A stretch of 39,696 nucleotides of DNA, from positions 1-39,696 of the forward strand of contig CAMCHD010000002.1 in the NCBI GenBank assembly GCA_945874545.1, given 5' to 3'. The notes beneath the pieces are model-generated. The model was not told where the DNA came from. It ran no database searches and worked only from the letters and a program-made list of their open reading frames with translations. How positions within the stretch are numbered: the first letter of the stretch is position 1; every line of letters begins with the position of its first letter. Shown here one piece after another: positions 20,770 to 29,963 of this stretch. Made by a program: the position numbers and the translations under genes. The stretch comes from Akkermansia muciniphila. Lineage in GTDB: Bacteria; Verrucomicrobiota; Verrucomicrobiia; Opitutales; Opitutaceae.

Positions 20770-21438
20770 TCAGTAGTCGGTCGCGCCCTCCGCGCGGGCC
20801 GGGACGCGCAGCACGCGCTCGGCGGCGAGTTTGTCGTGGGCGAAACGCAGGCGTAGTCGTTTGGGCAGGACATAGGTCCCGTCGGGCTCGCGCTTGGGCT
20901 CCTCCAGGGTCTCCCAACGCTTGAAACTGTCGTCGTAATAATCCCAGCCGAGCGAGGCCACGAAGGGCGAAACCACGACGACACGCGGGGCCTCCTGGTC
21001 GCGGCGCATCTCGAGCAGGGACTGCCAGTGGAGGACGAGCCCCTTGCCGTTCCGCGTGTCGACCGCGAGGGACAGTTCCACGTCCGGCAGGGCCGCGTCC
21101 GGCCAGGACAGCAGGCGACCGCCGTCCGCGAGGGTGAAGCACAACTCCGGCTCCTCGCCGCCGTTCTCCTGCCTGACCTCCTTGATCGCGAGCCCGTCGC
21201 CGCCGGGGCCGAGCACGGCGGACCGGAGCAGATCCTCCACGTGGGCCGAGACCGCCCGGCAATGCTGGCCGAAGAGTCGTTCGTCGCGACCCCGGCCCCA
21301 CACCTCGGCCATGGAGAAGACAAAGACGTTCAAGGCCACCAGCAACGAGCCGAGCAAAGCCAGCGCGAGCAACACCTCCACCAGGGTGAAGGCGGCACGG
21401 CGGCGGCGCGGGCCGGCCAGGATACGAAGCGGGTTCAT
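20770..21438 (-). CDS. gspJ: Type II secretion minor pseudopilin (GspJ-like)
   Basis: MNPLRILAGPRRRRAAFTLVEVLLALALLGSLLVALNVFVFSMAEVW prepilin N-terminus; operon position. Confidence 0.78.
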   Translation of the reverse strand: MNPLRILAGPRRRRAAFTLVEVLLALALLGSLLVALNVFVFSMAEVWGRGRDERLFGQHCRAVSAHVEDLLRSAVLGPGGDGLAIKEVRQENGGEEPELCFTLADGGRLLSWPDAALPDVELSLAVDTRNGKGLVLHWQSLLEMRRDQEAPRVVVVSPFVASLGWDYYDDSFKRWETLEEPKREPDGTYVLPKRLRLRFAHDKLAAERVLRVPARAEGATDY

Positions 21439-21905
21439 CGGATCGCCTCCCGCTCGCGTTTCAGCCGGTCCTTGGCCTTGCGGCGCAGCTCGTTTCGCTC
21501 GGCCGCGGTCGACCAGGTCGGCCGCAGCAGCCGGAGCCGGGCCTTGGTCCGCACGAGGTCGCCGCCGCCGTCCGGCGGCGGGGCGTTGAGCTCGATCTCG
21601 ACATCGAAGAGGTCGCTGACCCCGGTGGGCGTGATCGTGGCCCGCCAGGTGGCGTTGCGGCCGTCGGGCAGCACGACGTCGCCGCCGCGCTCGGCCACCG
21701 CGCGGTCCGGCTCCACCAGCAGCACCGCGCGCGCCCACTGCATGTCGTCGCCCGAGCCGTCGCGGGCCTTCAGCGCGGCGTGCAGCTGGATGAGGTTCAC
21801 GTAGGCGGCGCCGAGCGCGACCGCCGCGATGGCGAAAATGGCCAGCGCCACCAGCACCTCGACCAGGGTGAAGGCGCGAACGGCGCGGCGTATCGAAAAG
21901 GTCAT
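21435..21905 (-). CDS. gspI: Type II secretion minor pseudopilin (GspI-like)
   Basis: MTFSIRRAVRAFTLVEVLVALAIFAIAAVALGAAYVNLIQL; 4-nt overlaps on both sides. Confidence 0.78.
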   Translation of the reverse strand: MTFSIRRAVRAFTLVEVLVALAIFAIAAVALGAAYVNLIQLHAALKARDGSGDDMQWARAVLLVEPDRAVAERGGDVVLPDGRNATWRATITPTGVSDLFDVEIELNAPPPDGGGDLVRTKARLRLLRPTWSTAAERNELRRKAKDRLKREREAIR

Positions 21906-22420
21906 GACGCGCCCCCCGCCGTCTCGGCCGGCAGCGGCGCGGCCGTCCACGGGTCGATCACCAGCACGCGACGGGTGTCCCGCAGGCGGATCTGCACCCG
22001 GGCCGGATCGCAGGAGCCGTCGGGATAAAAACGCATGCGGTCGAGGGGATATTCCTCGAGCTGCCCGCCGATCAGCGAGGCGCGACCAAACTCGGCCTTG
22101 ATGATGCGCACGCGAGGCCCGCCCTCGCGTTTGGGCAGGGTCTCGACCTCGTCCGCACCCCAAAGAAAACCCTCGTCGTCGGGCAGTTGCACCAACTCCA
22201 GGATCTGGCCGGACTCCACCGCCCGGCCCCGCACCTTTTGAAACAGGGCGAGCAAAGCGGTCTCGGGATCCTGTTCCTTGTTGGCGTCGAGCAGCGACAC
22301 GGCGCCCCCGACCAGCACCGAGCCGAGCAGGGCGATCAACAGCAGGACGAGGAGGATCTCCAGGAGCGTGAACGCCCGCCGGCCCGCGGGAAATGAGCGT
22401 TCGCGGGGCACCCGGATCAC
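21902..22420 (-). CDS. gspH: Type II secretion minor pseudopilin (GspH-like)
   Basis: VIRVPRERSFPAGRRAFTLLEILLVLLLIALLGSVLVGGAVSLLD; GTG start overlaps gspG stop. Confidence 0.75.
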   Translation of the reverse strand: MIRVPRERSFPAGRRAFTLLEILLVLLLIALLGSVLVGGAVSLLDANKEQDPETALLALFQKVRGRAVESGQILELVQLPDDEGFLWGADEVETLPKREGGPRVRIIKAEFGRASLIGGQLEEYPLDRMRFYPDGSCDPARVQIRLRDTRRVLVIDPWTAAPLPAETAGGAS

Positions 22421-22863
22421 CAATTGCCGATGTCGTCCTCGCCCTCGACCTTGTCGGCGCCCTTCGAGAACACGTCGTAGGTGCCCTTGTTGCGGGTGCC
22501 CGGGTAGCGGTAACCGTAGGGCTCGCCCCACGGGTCGGTCGGCAGCTTGCCGCCCTTGGCCTCGATGTAGGGGCCTTTCCAGCGGTCGGCCTTGCCGGAC
22601 GGTGCGGTCACGAGCGCGTCGAGGCCCTCGGTGGTGGAGGGAAAATCGCCGAGGTCGATACGGTAGCGGACCAGCGAGGTCTTGATCGTGTCGTTGACGA
22701 AGATCTTGGCGATGGACGCCTGGCTGTCGCCGAAGATCTTGTCGACGTTCTTGACCGCGAGGCCGACCAGCAGGCCGATGATCGCGAGCACGACCAGAAT
22801 CTCCAGAAGGGTGAAACCGCGGCGGGCGGCGCGCGGAGAACGGGGGCGGACGGAGGTGAACAT
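22417..22863 (-). CDS. gspG: Type II secretion major pseudopilin GspG
   Basis: RRGFTLLEILVVLAIIGLLVGLAVKNV; DLGDFPSTTEGLDALV, DPWGEPYGYRYPG, C-terminal DDIGNW. Confidence 0.95.
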   Translation of the reverse strand: MFTSVRPRSPRAARRGFTLLEILVVLAIIGLLVGLAVKNVDKIFGDSQASIAKIFVNDTIKTSLVRYRIDLGDFPSTTEGLDALVTAPSGKADRWKGPYIEAKGGKLPTDPWGEPYGYRYPGTRNKGTYDVFSKGADKVEGEDDIGNW

Positions 22864-22901
22864 AGGGGGAAAGTCGGGCGAAGAAGGGGCGCGCGCGCCG
22901 C

Positions 22902-23507
22902 TCACTGCGCCGGCGCGACCGGCTGGACGGACGGCTCGGCCGGTTTCGCGGCGGCGGCGGCGTTGCGCAGCGCGCGGCGGCGGCGGACCTCGGCGGCGAC
23001 CGCCTCGAGGCGGCGACCGTCGGGATTGCCCGGGCCGACCGCGGCGGGCTGGCCGCCGGGCAGGACTCCGGCGACCGGGCGAGGAACCGGGGCGGACCCG
23101 TTTTGCAAGGTGGCGCGCTTGAGCTGGAGCTTCACCGGGCGGCCGTTCTGCTCCACCTCGAGCACGGACTCCTGGGCGTTGAAAGAGCGCACCCGCAGAG
23201 GCCCGTCGCCGCCCTCCCGGACCCAAAACCCGCGGTTCTGGGCGGCGTCGAAAACGCTGTAGGAGGGCCCGGTGGCGTCGACCGCCATGCCACGAAACTC
23301 CAGGGTGCCCGGCTCGGGCGCGGCCTCGCCGAGATTCACCTGCGGTCCCCCCGCCGGGGCGAAGGGGGAACGCTCGATCAAAGTCCGAAAATCCGCCGCC
23401 CGCAGCCCGGAGGCCGCGAGGCAGAGAAGCAAAAGGGAAAGGAGGCCGGGGAGTTTCACAAAGGGGAGAAAAGGCAGGCAGGCCGAGCGGCGCTTGGCAA
23501 CCTTCAC
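22902..23507 (-). CDS. Secreted GspC-like (HR-domain-like) protein, first gene of pseudopilin operon
   Basis: GTG start; cleavable-looking signal peptide (LLSLLLLCLAASGLRA-ADF); FRTLIERSPFAP and TLEFRGMAVD...SYSVFDAAQNRGFWVREGGDGPLRVRSFNAQESVLEVEQNGRPVKLQL. Confidence 0.6.
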   Translation of the reverse strand: MKVAKRRSACLPFLPFVKLPGLLSLLLLCLAASGLRAADFRTLIERSPFAPAGGPQVNLGEAAPEPGTLEFRGMAVDATGPSYSVFDAAQNRGFWVREGGDGPLRVRSFNAQESVLEVEQNGRPVKLQLKRATLQNGSAPVPRPVAGVLPGGQPAAVGPGNPDGRRLEAVAAEVRRRRALRNAAAAAKPAEPSVQPVAPAQ

Positions 23508-23526
23508 CTAGGACGCGCGGAATTCG

Positions 23527-24522
23527 TCAGGGTTTCAGCACGATTTTGCCAAATTGACCGCCACGCTCCATCAGGGCGAAGGCCTCCGCCGCCCGCGCGA
23601 AGGGGAACTCCGCACCGACCACCGGCCGGAGCGACTGCTTCGTGACCATCGCCAGCATCGCATCCCAGTCGGCCGGACCGCCCATGGTGCTGCCGAGCAG
23701 GCTGAGCTGCCGCCAAAACACCTTGCGCATCGACAGCACCCCGGGATTGCCCCGCGTCGCCCCGAAAAACACGATCCGCCCGCCGGGCGCGGCGAGATCG
23801 ACGAGGGCGTCGAAACCGTCGCCGCCGGCGCTGTCCACGATCACGTCGAACAAGCCGCCCGCCTCGCGCTCCGCCGCCTGCGCCCAGCCGGACCGGGTGT
23901 AGTCGAAGCCGCCTCGCGCACCCAGGGAACGGGCCCGGGCGATTTTCTCCGGGCTCGAGGAGGTGACCCAAACCTCCGCGCCCGCCGCCACCGCGAACTG
24001 CAACGCGAAGACCGCGGTGCCCCCGCCCACGCCCCCCACGAGCACGCGTTCCCCGGCGCGCAGTCCGGCCCGCGTCATGAGCGCCCGCCACGCGGTCAAC
24101 CCGGCGAGGGGCAGCGCGGCCGCCTCCGCGTCCCCGAGATGCCCCGGAACCATCGCGACCTGGGTGAGCGGCACCGCGATCAACTCGGCCAGCGTGCCGT
24201 CGCGCGGCAGCCCGAGGATGGAAAAACCGGCGCCCTGCGCGGCCCCGCTCCCGCCCCACCCGAAGGAGGGATTGATCAACACCCGCCGACCGAGCCAGGC
24301 CGCATCCACACCGGCACCGGTGGCGACCACCTCGCCCACCCCGTCCGAGCCGGGGATGGAGGGAAACTTGAGCCCGGCGTATTGTCCGAGTTTGATCCAG
24401 ACATCGCGGTGATTCAGCGCCGCCGCCGCGATCCGCACCACCACCTCGCCGGCCGCCGCCGACGGATCGGGCACTTCGCAAAGTTCGAGTTGATTGACGG
24501 CGGTGAGCAGGATGGCACGCAT
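23527..24522 (-). CDS. Zinc-type alcohol dehydrogenase / quinone oxidoreductase family protein
   Basis: MRAILLTAVNQLELCEVPDPSAAAGEVVVRIAAAALNHRDVWIKLGQY...GSDGVGEVVATGAGV; Rossmann VLVGGVGGGTAVFALQFAVAAGAEV. Confidence 0.93.
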   Translation of the reverse strand: MRAILLTAVNQLELCEVPDPSAAAGEVVVRIAAAALNHRDVWIKLGQYAGLKFPSIPGSDGVGEVVATGAGVDAAWLGRRVLINPSFGWGGSGAAQGAGFSILGLPRDGTLAELIAVPLTQVAMVPGHLGDAEAAALPLAGLTAWRALMTRAGLRAGERVLVGGVGGGTAVFALQFAVAAGAEVWVTSSSPEKIARARSLGARGGFDYTRSGWAQAAEREAGGLFDVIVDSAGGDGFDALVDLAAPGGRIVFFGATRGNPGVLSMRKVFWRQLSLLGSTMGGPADWDAMLAMVTKQSLRPVVGAEFPFARAAEAFALMERGGQFGKIVLKP

Positions 24523-25198
24523 GGTGGGAGGAGCCGTCACCCAAGCCCCGAATCCCGTTCCGCGCCACCCGAAATCCGCCGCCGTGCTCCTCGCCATCCA
24601 CAAACCCTACGGCGTCCTGTCCCAATTCACCCCCGAGCCCGGCTCCGCCTGGCGGCCCTTGGCGGCGCTCGGCACACCGCCCTTTGCCTGCGGCCCCCGC
24701 CTGCCCGCCGGGGTGTATCCCCTCGGCCGGTTGGACGCCGATAGCGAGGGACTGCTGCTGCTGTCCGACGAACCGGGCCTGAACACCCGCCTGCTCGACC
24801 CCAGGCACGGGCACGAGCGCGAATACTGGGTGCAAGTCGAGCGCGTGCCCGACACGACCGCGCGCGCTCGCCTCGCCGCGGGCGTGCGCCTGCCCGACCA
24901 CGCCTGCGCACCGGTGCGCGTGCGTGACTTGACCGCCGCCGAGATCGCAAGCCTGCCGCCCCGCGACCCGCCGGTGCGTTTTCGCAAAAACGTGCCCGAC
25001 GGCTGGTGGTCGCTGGCCTTGCAAGAGGGGAAAAACCGCCAGGTGCGCCGCATGACCGCCGCCGTGGGGCACCCCACCCTGCGGCTGATGCGGGTGCGCA
25101 TCGGCCGGCTCACCCTGCCGGACCTCGGCCTGCTCGCCCGACCGGGGGTCTGGACGGAGCTGGACGCCTCCGGGCGCGCGGCGGTTTTCGAAAGGTGA
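24521..25198 (+). CDS. RsuA/RluE-family rRNA pseudouridine synthase
   Basis: AIHKPYGVLSQFTPEP, YPLGRLDADSEGLLLLSDEPGLNTRLLDPRHGHEREYWVQVE, LALQEGKNRQVRRMTAAVGHPTLRLMRVRIGRL. Start could also be GTG 24584. Confidence 0.93.
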   Translation: MVGGAVTQAPNPVPRHPKSAAVLLAIHKPYGVLSQFTPEPGSAWRPLAALGTPPFACGPRLPAGVYPLGRLDADSEGLLLLSDEPGLNTRLLDPRHGHEREYWVQVERVPDTTARARLAAGVRLPDHACAPVRVRDLTAAEIASLPPRDPPVRFRKNVPDGWWSLALQEGKNRQVRRMTAAVGHPTLRLMRVRIGRLTLPDLGLLARPGVWTELDASGRAAVFER

Positions 25199-25202
25199 GC
25201 GC

Positions 25203-26282
25203 TCAACCGCTCGCGCCGACGGCGCCGGCGCCGTCGGCGGGATAAACCAGACCGATCGCGGCGCGCCAACGGTCGAGCGCCGCCAGGTTTCCGAGGGTGT
25301 CCTCGGGAGTCATCGCCGGCACGGCCCCGCCGCCCGCGCGCAGCACGGCGGCAAACTCCGCCGCCTCGAGGCCGTAGAGGTTGCCCGCCTCGGTCGTGAT
25401 GGTCTCCGGCGCGCCCGCACCACGGCGATGTAGCCGAAAATCCAGGGCGCCTCCACCGCGGGTGATGATCCAAGGATGCGGCACCTCGATCCACCCCTCG
25501 GTGCCGAATACGCGGGCCTGGTTGTCCAGGGCCAGGCCGACGCCGGTCGCGAGTTGCGCGACGAGTCCGTCGGCAAAACGGACCCCGGCCGCGGCCCACT
25601 CGTCGACTCCGGTCTCCGGGTGCAAGCGCCCCACGCCGGTCACCTCGACCGGATCCGCAAAGGCCTCCACCCCGCCCGCCGCCGCCCCCGCGATCCAGCG
25701 CGCGAAGGACATCGGATAACCACCGACATCGAGGATGCCGCCGCCGCCCAGGGCCCGACTCCAGAGCCGCGAGGCCGGTGAATACTCCGCGCGAAAGCCA
25801 AAACTGGCCTGCACCAGCCGGACCCGGCCGATCGCCCCCGACCGCACCAACGCCGCGATGCGCGTGGTCTGCGGGTGGCACCGATACATAAACGCCTCCA
25901 TGAACAACACCCCCGCGCGCCGCGCGGCCGTCACCATGCGCCGGCCCTCGGCCAGGTTCATGCCGGCGGGTTTTTCGCACAGGATGTGTTTTCCCGCCGC
26001 CGCCGCGCGTTCCACCCAAGCCACGTGCTCCGGATGGGGCGTGGCGATGTAAACCGCCTCGACTCCGGGGTCGGCCAGCAAGGCCTCGTAGCTGCCGTGC
26101 GCCCCGGTGGGAGCGATCCCGTGCTCGGCCGCGAAGCGCGCGGCGTTCTCCGGCGTGCGACTGCCCACCGCCACGACCCGGCCGGTCCGGGTGGTCGCCA
26201 CGCCCCGGGCAAAAACGCCCGCGATCCGTCCGGTGGAAAAAATGCCCCAGCGCAGGGGCGGAAATGCGTCGAGCGGGTCCAT
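25203..26282 (-). CDS. Gfo/Idh/MocA-family oxidoreductase
   Basis: RWGIFSTGRIAGVFARGVATTRTGRVVAVGSRTPENAARFAAEHGI...VYIATPHPEHVAWVERAAAAGKHILCEKPAGMN. Confidence 0.95.
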   Translation of the reverse strand: MDPLDAFPPLRWGIFSTGRIAGVFARGVATTRTGRVVAVGSRTPENAARFAAEHGIAPTGAHGSYEALLADPGVEAVYIATPHPEHVAWVERAAAAGKHILCEKPAGMNLAEGRRMVTAARRAGVLFMEAFMYRCHPQTTRIAALVRSGAIGRVRLVQASFGFRAEYSPASRLWSRALGGGGILDVGGYPMSFARWIAGAAAGGVEAFADPVEVTGVGRLHPETGVDEWAAAGVRFADGLVAQLATGVGLALDNQARVFGTEGWIEVPHPWIITRGGGALDFRLHRRGAGAPETITTEAGNLYGLEAAEFAAVLRAGGGAVPAMTPEDTLGNLAALDRWRAAIGLVYPADGAGAVGASG

Positions 26283-26346
26283 GCCGGAAGCGTGGACCCA
26301 TCGGCCGCATTGCCAAGCGCGGTCCGCCCCGCCCACCCTCCCCGGC

Positions 26347-27084
26347 GTGACACCGTTGTCCAAGGCCGAGCTCCACCGCCTGCGTTCCCTGCGGGATAAA
26401 AAAAACCGCGAGGCGGCGGGTCTCTACGTGATCGAAAACCCCAAGGTCATCGCCGAGTTGCTCGCCGCCGGCCACCGTTTCTCCGCCCTCTACGCCACGG
26501 GCGGCTTCGTGCCGCCGGCCGGGGCGCCCGAGCCCACCCGCGTGACCGCGGCGGACCTGGCGCGCATCAGCCAGTTGCCGACCCCGAGCGACGTGTTCGC
26601 GGTCGGCGCGATCGTGCGCCCGGAACTCGGACCGGGCGAACTGGAGCGGGGCCTCACCCTCGCGCTCGACGGCATCCAGGACCCCGGAAACGTCGGCACG
26701 CTTTTGCGCATCGCGGACTGGTTTGGTTTCGCCCGCGTCCTGCTCGGGCCGGATTGCGCGGACCTGTTTTCCCAAAAGGTCATCAACGCCAGCATGGGCT
26801 CCTTTGCCCGGGTAAAGGTCGTGGTGACCGACCTGGCCGCCACGCTCGGGGCGGCCGGCGCCGCGCTGCCCGTCCTGGGGTGCGACCTGGCGGGTGAGTC
26901 CTGCTACGAGCTCGGCCCGATGGCCGATGCGGTCGTGGTGATCGGCGCCGAGGGCCGGGGCCTCTCATCGGCGGTGGACGCACGATTGACCCGACGGGTC
27001 ACCATCCCGCGCTTCGGCGGCGCCGAGTCGCTCAACGCCGCCGTGGCGGCCGGCATCGTCTGCGCCCGGCTACGCGCCCGGTAA
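26347..27084 (+). CDS. TrmH/SpoU-family RNA methyltransferase
   Basis: GTG start; LALDGIQDPGNVGTLLRIADWFGFARVLLGPDCADLFSQKVINASMGSFARV, VVIGAEGRGLS, VTIPRFGGAESLNAAVAAGIV. Confidence 0.94.
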   Translation: MTPLSKAELHRLRSLRDKKNREAAGLYVIENPKVIAELLAAGHRFSALYATGGFVPPAGAPEPTRVTAADLARISQLPTPSDVFAVGAIVRPELGPGELERGLTLALDGIQDPGNVGTLLRIADWFGFARVLLGPDCADLFSQKVINASMGSFARVKVVVTDLAATLGAAGAALPVLGCDLAGESCYELGPMADAVVVIGAEGRGLSSAVDARLTRRVTIPRFGGAESLNAAVAAGIVCARLRAR

Positions 27085-27114
27085 GGTGCCGCCGGCGCGA
27101 GCGGCCCCCGGCGG

Positions 27115-29352
27115 TCAGCCGACGGCGGAGGCTTTTTTCTGCGCCTCGTATTCCTTGTAATACTTGGAGCCGTAGTAGCCGTAGCCGGAATAATACATCG
27201 AGGAGCCGCGACCCGACGGCATCATGTTCAGAACGACGCCGGGCACCTCCACGCCGAGCGACACGAAGCGCTCCAGCACGCGTTTGACCGCCGGCCGGGC
27301 GACGTGGTTGTAGCGCACCACGAACACCAGCTCGCTGGCCTGCTCGGCCATGGCGAGGGCGTCGGGAAAAACGCCGGCCGGCGGCGTATCCACGATGATA
27401 ATATCAAAGCGCGACTTCAGATGCTTGATCAACAACGCGAGCGGCTGGTTGTTGATGATCTCGGTCACCCGCCGGGTGGAGCCGCCGGCGCGCAAAAGAA
27501 AGAGGTTTTCGCCGGTGGCGAGGATGCCCAGGTCCGCGTCCTGCATGAGGTCGGTGTCGATGGCCTCGATGCGTTCGTTTTTCTCCAACCAGCGCAGCAG
27601 GCCGAAGGTGTTCGGCAGGTCGAAGGCGCGGTGCTGGACCGGGCGGCGCAAGTCGAAATCGAGCAGGAGGGTTTTTTGCCCGTGGGCGGCGAAGGCGCCG
27701 GCCAGGTTCACCGCGACAAAACTCTTGCCCTCGCCGGGCACGGTGGAGGTGACGAGGATCACTTTCGGCGCATCGATGCGGGAATTCAGCCGCAGCTGCG
27801 CGTGCATGCCGCGCACCACTTCGGCGGCATCATCATCCCCACCCTGCGCCAGAAGGTGCGCCTTGTCCTTGGGCGCGAGTTTCTTGAGATCCGGCAATTC
27901 GGCCAGCAGCGGCGTGCCGAGGAAATTTTCGATGTCGGACCAGGTTTTTACCCGGTTAAACAACATTTCCAGGCCGATCGGATACACCACCACGATCCCG
28001 AGACCGAGGAACACCAGCATCATCGAGATCTTTTTGCCATCCGGCTCGATCGGCACGCCCGGGACGCCCGCGCGGTCGGCGAGGCGGATGTTCGAGTTTT
28101 CCAACTGCGAGGAAACCATCGTCTCGTTCAGCCGGTTCAACAACTGCGAGTAGGTGGCGCGGTTGGTCTCGGCCTCGCGCCGCAGGACATTGAATTGAAT
28201 GCTCATCTGGTCCAGGCGGAGGCTCTCCTGCTCGGCCGCCGCCAATTGCAGGGAAAGTTCCCGCTCTTCGCTCAGGGCCTTCTCGCGTTGATTCCGCAGG
28301 TTGGCCATGGCGACCTTGATCAGCTCATCACGCAGGCGCTCGAGCGCCTCCATGGAACGAAGATTCTCCTGCATGGCGGGGTGCCGGACACCGTATTTTT
28401 CCGCCATGATCACCCGCCGGGCGTGAAGGCTGTCGATCTGGGCCTGGACGGTGGCCAGATTGGAGAACTCCGCCGTGGAGGCCAGTTCCAGCGGGTCTCC
28501 CTTGTTTTCCAGAATGGTCTCGGCCTGGCGCAAACGGGCCTCGATGGAGAGCCGCGCGACCCGCGCGGCCGTCACCGTCGAGCTGAGGGATTTCATCCGG
28601 TCCACGACAATGTTTTGGCTCTCGTCCAGGGACACCATCCCGCTGGCCTCGCGGTATTTCTGCAGCGCCATTTCCGAAACCTCGGCCTTTTTGCGCAGCT
28701 CCTCGGTCTGCTCTCGCAGAAAATCGAGCGCGGAGTTGTTCACCGCGCTGCTGCGATCCACCAGATGCACGATAAACTGCTCGGCGAAACGGGTGGCCAG
28801 GAGCGCCGCCGCACCGGGGTCGCGGTGGCGCACGCCCACGACGATAAAGAAGGTCCCTCCGGCGCGATTCGCCCAAGCCAGGGAGCCGACCAAACCGACC
28901 AGCGACTTCTTCAAGATCTCCCCGGACAAAGCCGAACCGCCGTCAAGGTAGGGGGCCATGACTTCGGCGCGCTCCTTTTCGGACAACGAATCCACCACCC
29001 GGACCACCATCGGCCGGCTGGTGATCTGCGCCAGGTAGGTCTCGAACATCGCGTCGTTTTTGGCCCCGCTGACCGACTGGTCGACCACCTGGGTGATATC
29101 CACCACCCGCTCCGTGCGGTCCACCAACAACCGGGACGACGCCTGGTAGACCTTCGGTTGACTCAACAACCAGCCTCCGAGGACCGCGCAAACCACCACC
29201 GCGATCATGGTGGCGGAAATCCAACGATCCTTGATGCACAACAGCATCTGCTTCGGATCGATCTGCGGCATTCCGGACACCGGGGCAGCCGACGACGCCT
29301 TCTTTTTCTTGGACGGGTTTGCGCTCGCCGGACGCGATTCGGATGCGGACAT
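27115..29352 (-). CDS. Polysaccharide co-polymerase / BY-type tyrosine kinase (Wzc-like)
   Basis: N-terminal Wzz domain, long coiled coil, Walker A STVPGEGKSFVAVNLA, A' LLLDFDLRRP, IIIVDTPPAG; Tyr-rich C-terminus SMYYSGYGYYGSKYYKEYEAQ. Confidence 0.93.
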   Translation of the reverse strand: MSASESRPASANPSKKKKASSAAPVSGMPQIDPKQMLLCIKDRWISATMIAVVVCAVLGGWLLSQPKVYQASSRLLVDRTERVVDITQVVDQSVSGAKNDAMFETYLAQITSRPMVVRVVDSLSEKERAEVMAPYLDGGSALSGEILKKSLVGLVGSLAWANRAGGTFFIVVGVRHRDPGAAALLATRFAEQFIVHLVDRSSAVNNSALDFLREQTEELRKKAEVSEMALQKYREASGMVSLDESQNIVVDRMKSLSSTVTAARVARLSIEARLRQAETILENKGDPLELASTAEFSNLATVQAQIDSLHARRVIMAEKYGVRHPAMQENLRSMEALERLRDELIKVAMANLRNQREKALSEERELSLQLAAAEQESLRLDQMSIQFNVLRREAETNRATYSQLLNRLNETMVSSQLENSNIRLADRAGVPGVPIEPDGKKISMMLVFLGLGIVVVYPIGLEMLFNRVKTWSDIENFLGTPLLAELPDLKKLAPKDKAHLLAQGGDDDAAEVVRGMHAQLRLNSRIDAPKVILVTSTVPGEGKSFVAVNLAGAFAAHGQKTLLLDFDLRRPVQHRAFDLPNTFGLLRWLEKNERIEAIDTDLMQDADLGILATGENLFLLRAGGSTRRVTEIINNQPLALLIKHLKSRFDIIIVDTPPAGVFPDALAMAEQASELVFVVRYNHVARPAVKRVLERFVSLGVEVPGVVLNMMPSGRGSSMYYSGYGYYGSKYYKEYEAQKKASAVG

Positions 29353-29361
29353 GATAGGGGA

Positions 29362-29955
29362 TCAGAACAGACGCTCGGGAACAAAAATCACATCGCCGGG
29401 CAAAACGTAAAACATCTCGTTGCCGCCCTTGCCGGAAATCAATCGCTCGGCATCCACCACAAACACCTCCTCGACACCCGTCGTGGGATTTTTCCGCGTC
29501 ACACGCACGCTGTCGCCTTTGCCGATACGGCTGAAGCCGCCCGCCGCCGTGATCGCTTCCACGATGCTGAGCGACGACGATTCGGCCGGGAGCTCGATCT
29601 TGCCCTGCCGGCCCGCCTGGCCGAGGACAAGTATCTCCTTTTTGCTGTATTCCTGCACCTGGATCGCCACCTGCGGCCGGATAAGGATTTGCTCGGAGAT
29701 GTATTTTTCCTGAATCAACTTTTCCGCCTCGGACAGGGTCAGCCCCACCACCTTGATCTCCCCCAAAAGCGGCACGCTGATGTTGCCGTTACCGGCAATC
29801 CGCAGACTGGTCGATAAGTCCGGCTCGCCGTAGACTCCGAACTTGATCAAGTCCCTGGGATAGAGCCGGTAAACATCAGAATCGGACACCGACGACGACG
29901 GCTGACCGAAGGCCAGGCCCGCGGCCGCCACCAGAAGCAATAAACTACGAAACAT
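29362..29955 (-). CDS. Polysaccharide export protein (Wza/GumB-like, SLBB)
   Basis: Signal peptide; YRLYPRDLIKFGVYGEPDLSTSLRIAGNGNISVPLLGEIKVVGLTLSEAEKLI; ...GGNEMFYVLPGDVIFVPERLF. Confidence 0.92.
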   Translation of the reverse strand: MFRSLLLLVAAAGLAFGQPSSSVSDSDVYRLYPRDLIKFGVYGEPDLSTSLRIAGNGNISVPLLGEIKVVGLTLSEAEKLIQEKYISEQILIRPQVAIQVQEYSKKEILVLGQAGRQGKIELPAESSSLSIVEAITAAGGFSRIGKGDSVRVTRKNPTTGVEEVFVVDAERLISGKGGNEMFYVLPGDVIFVPERLF

Positions 29956-29963
29956 CTAAAGGA

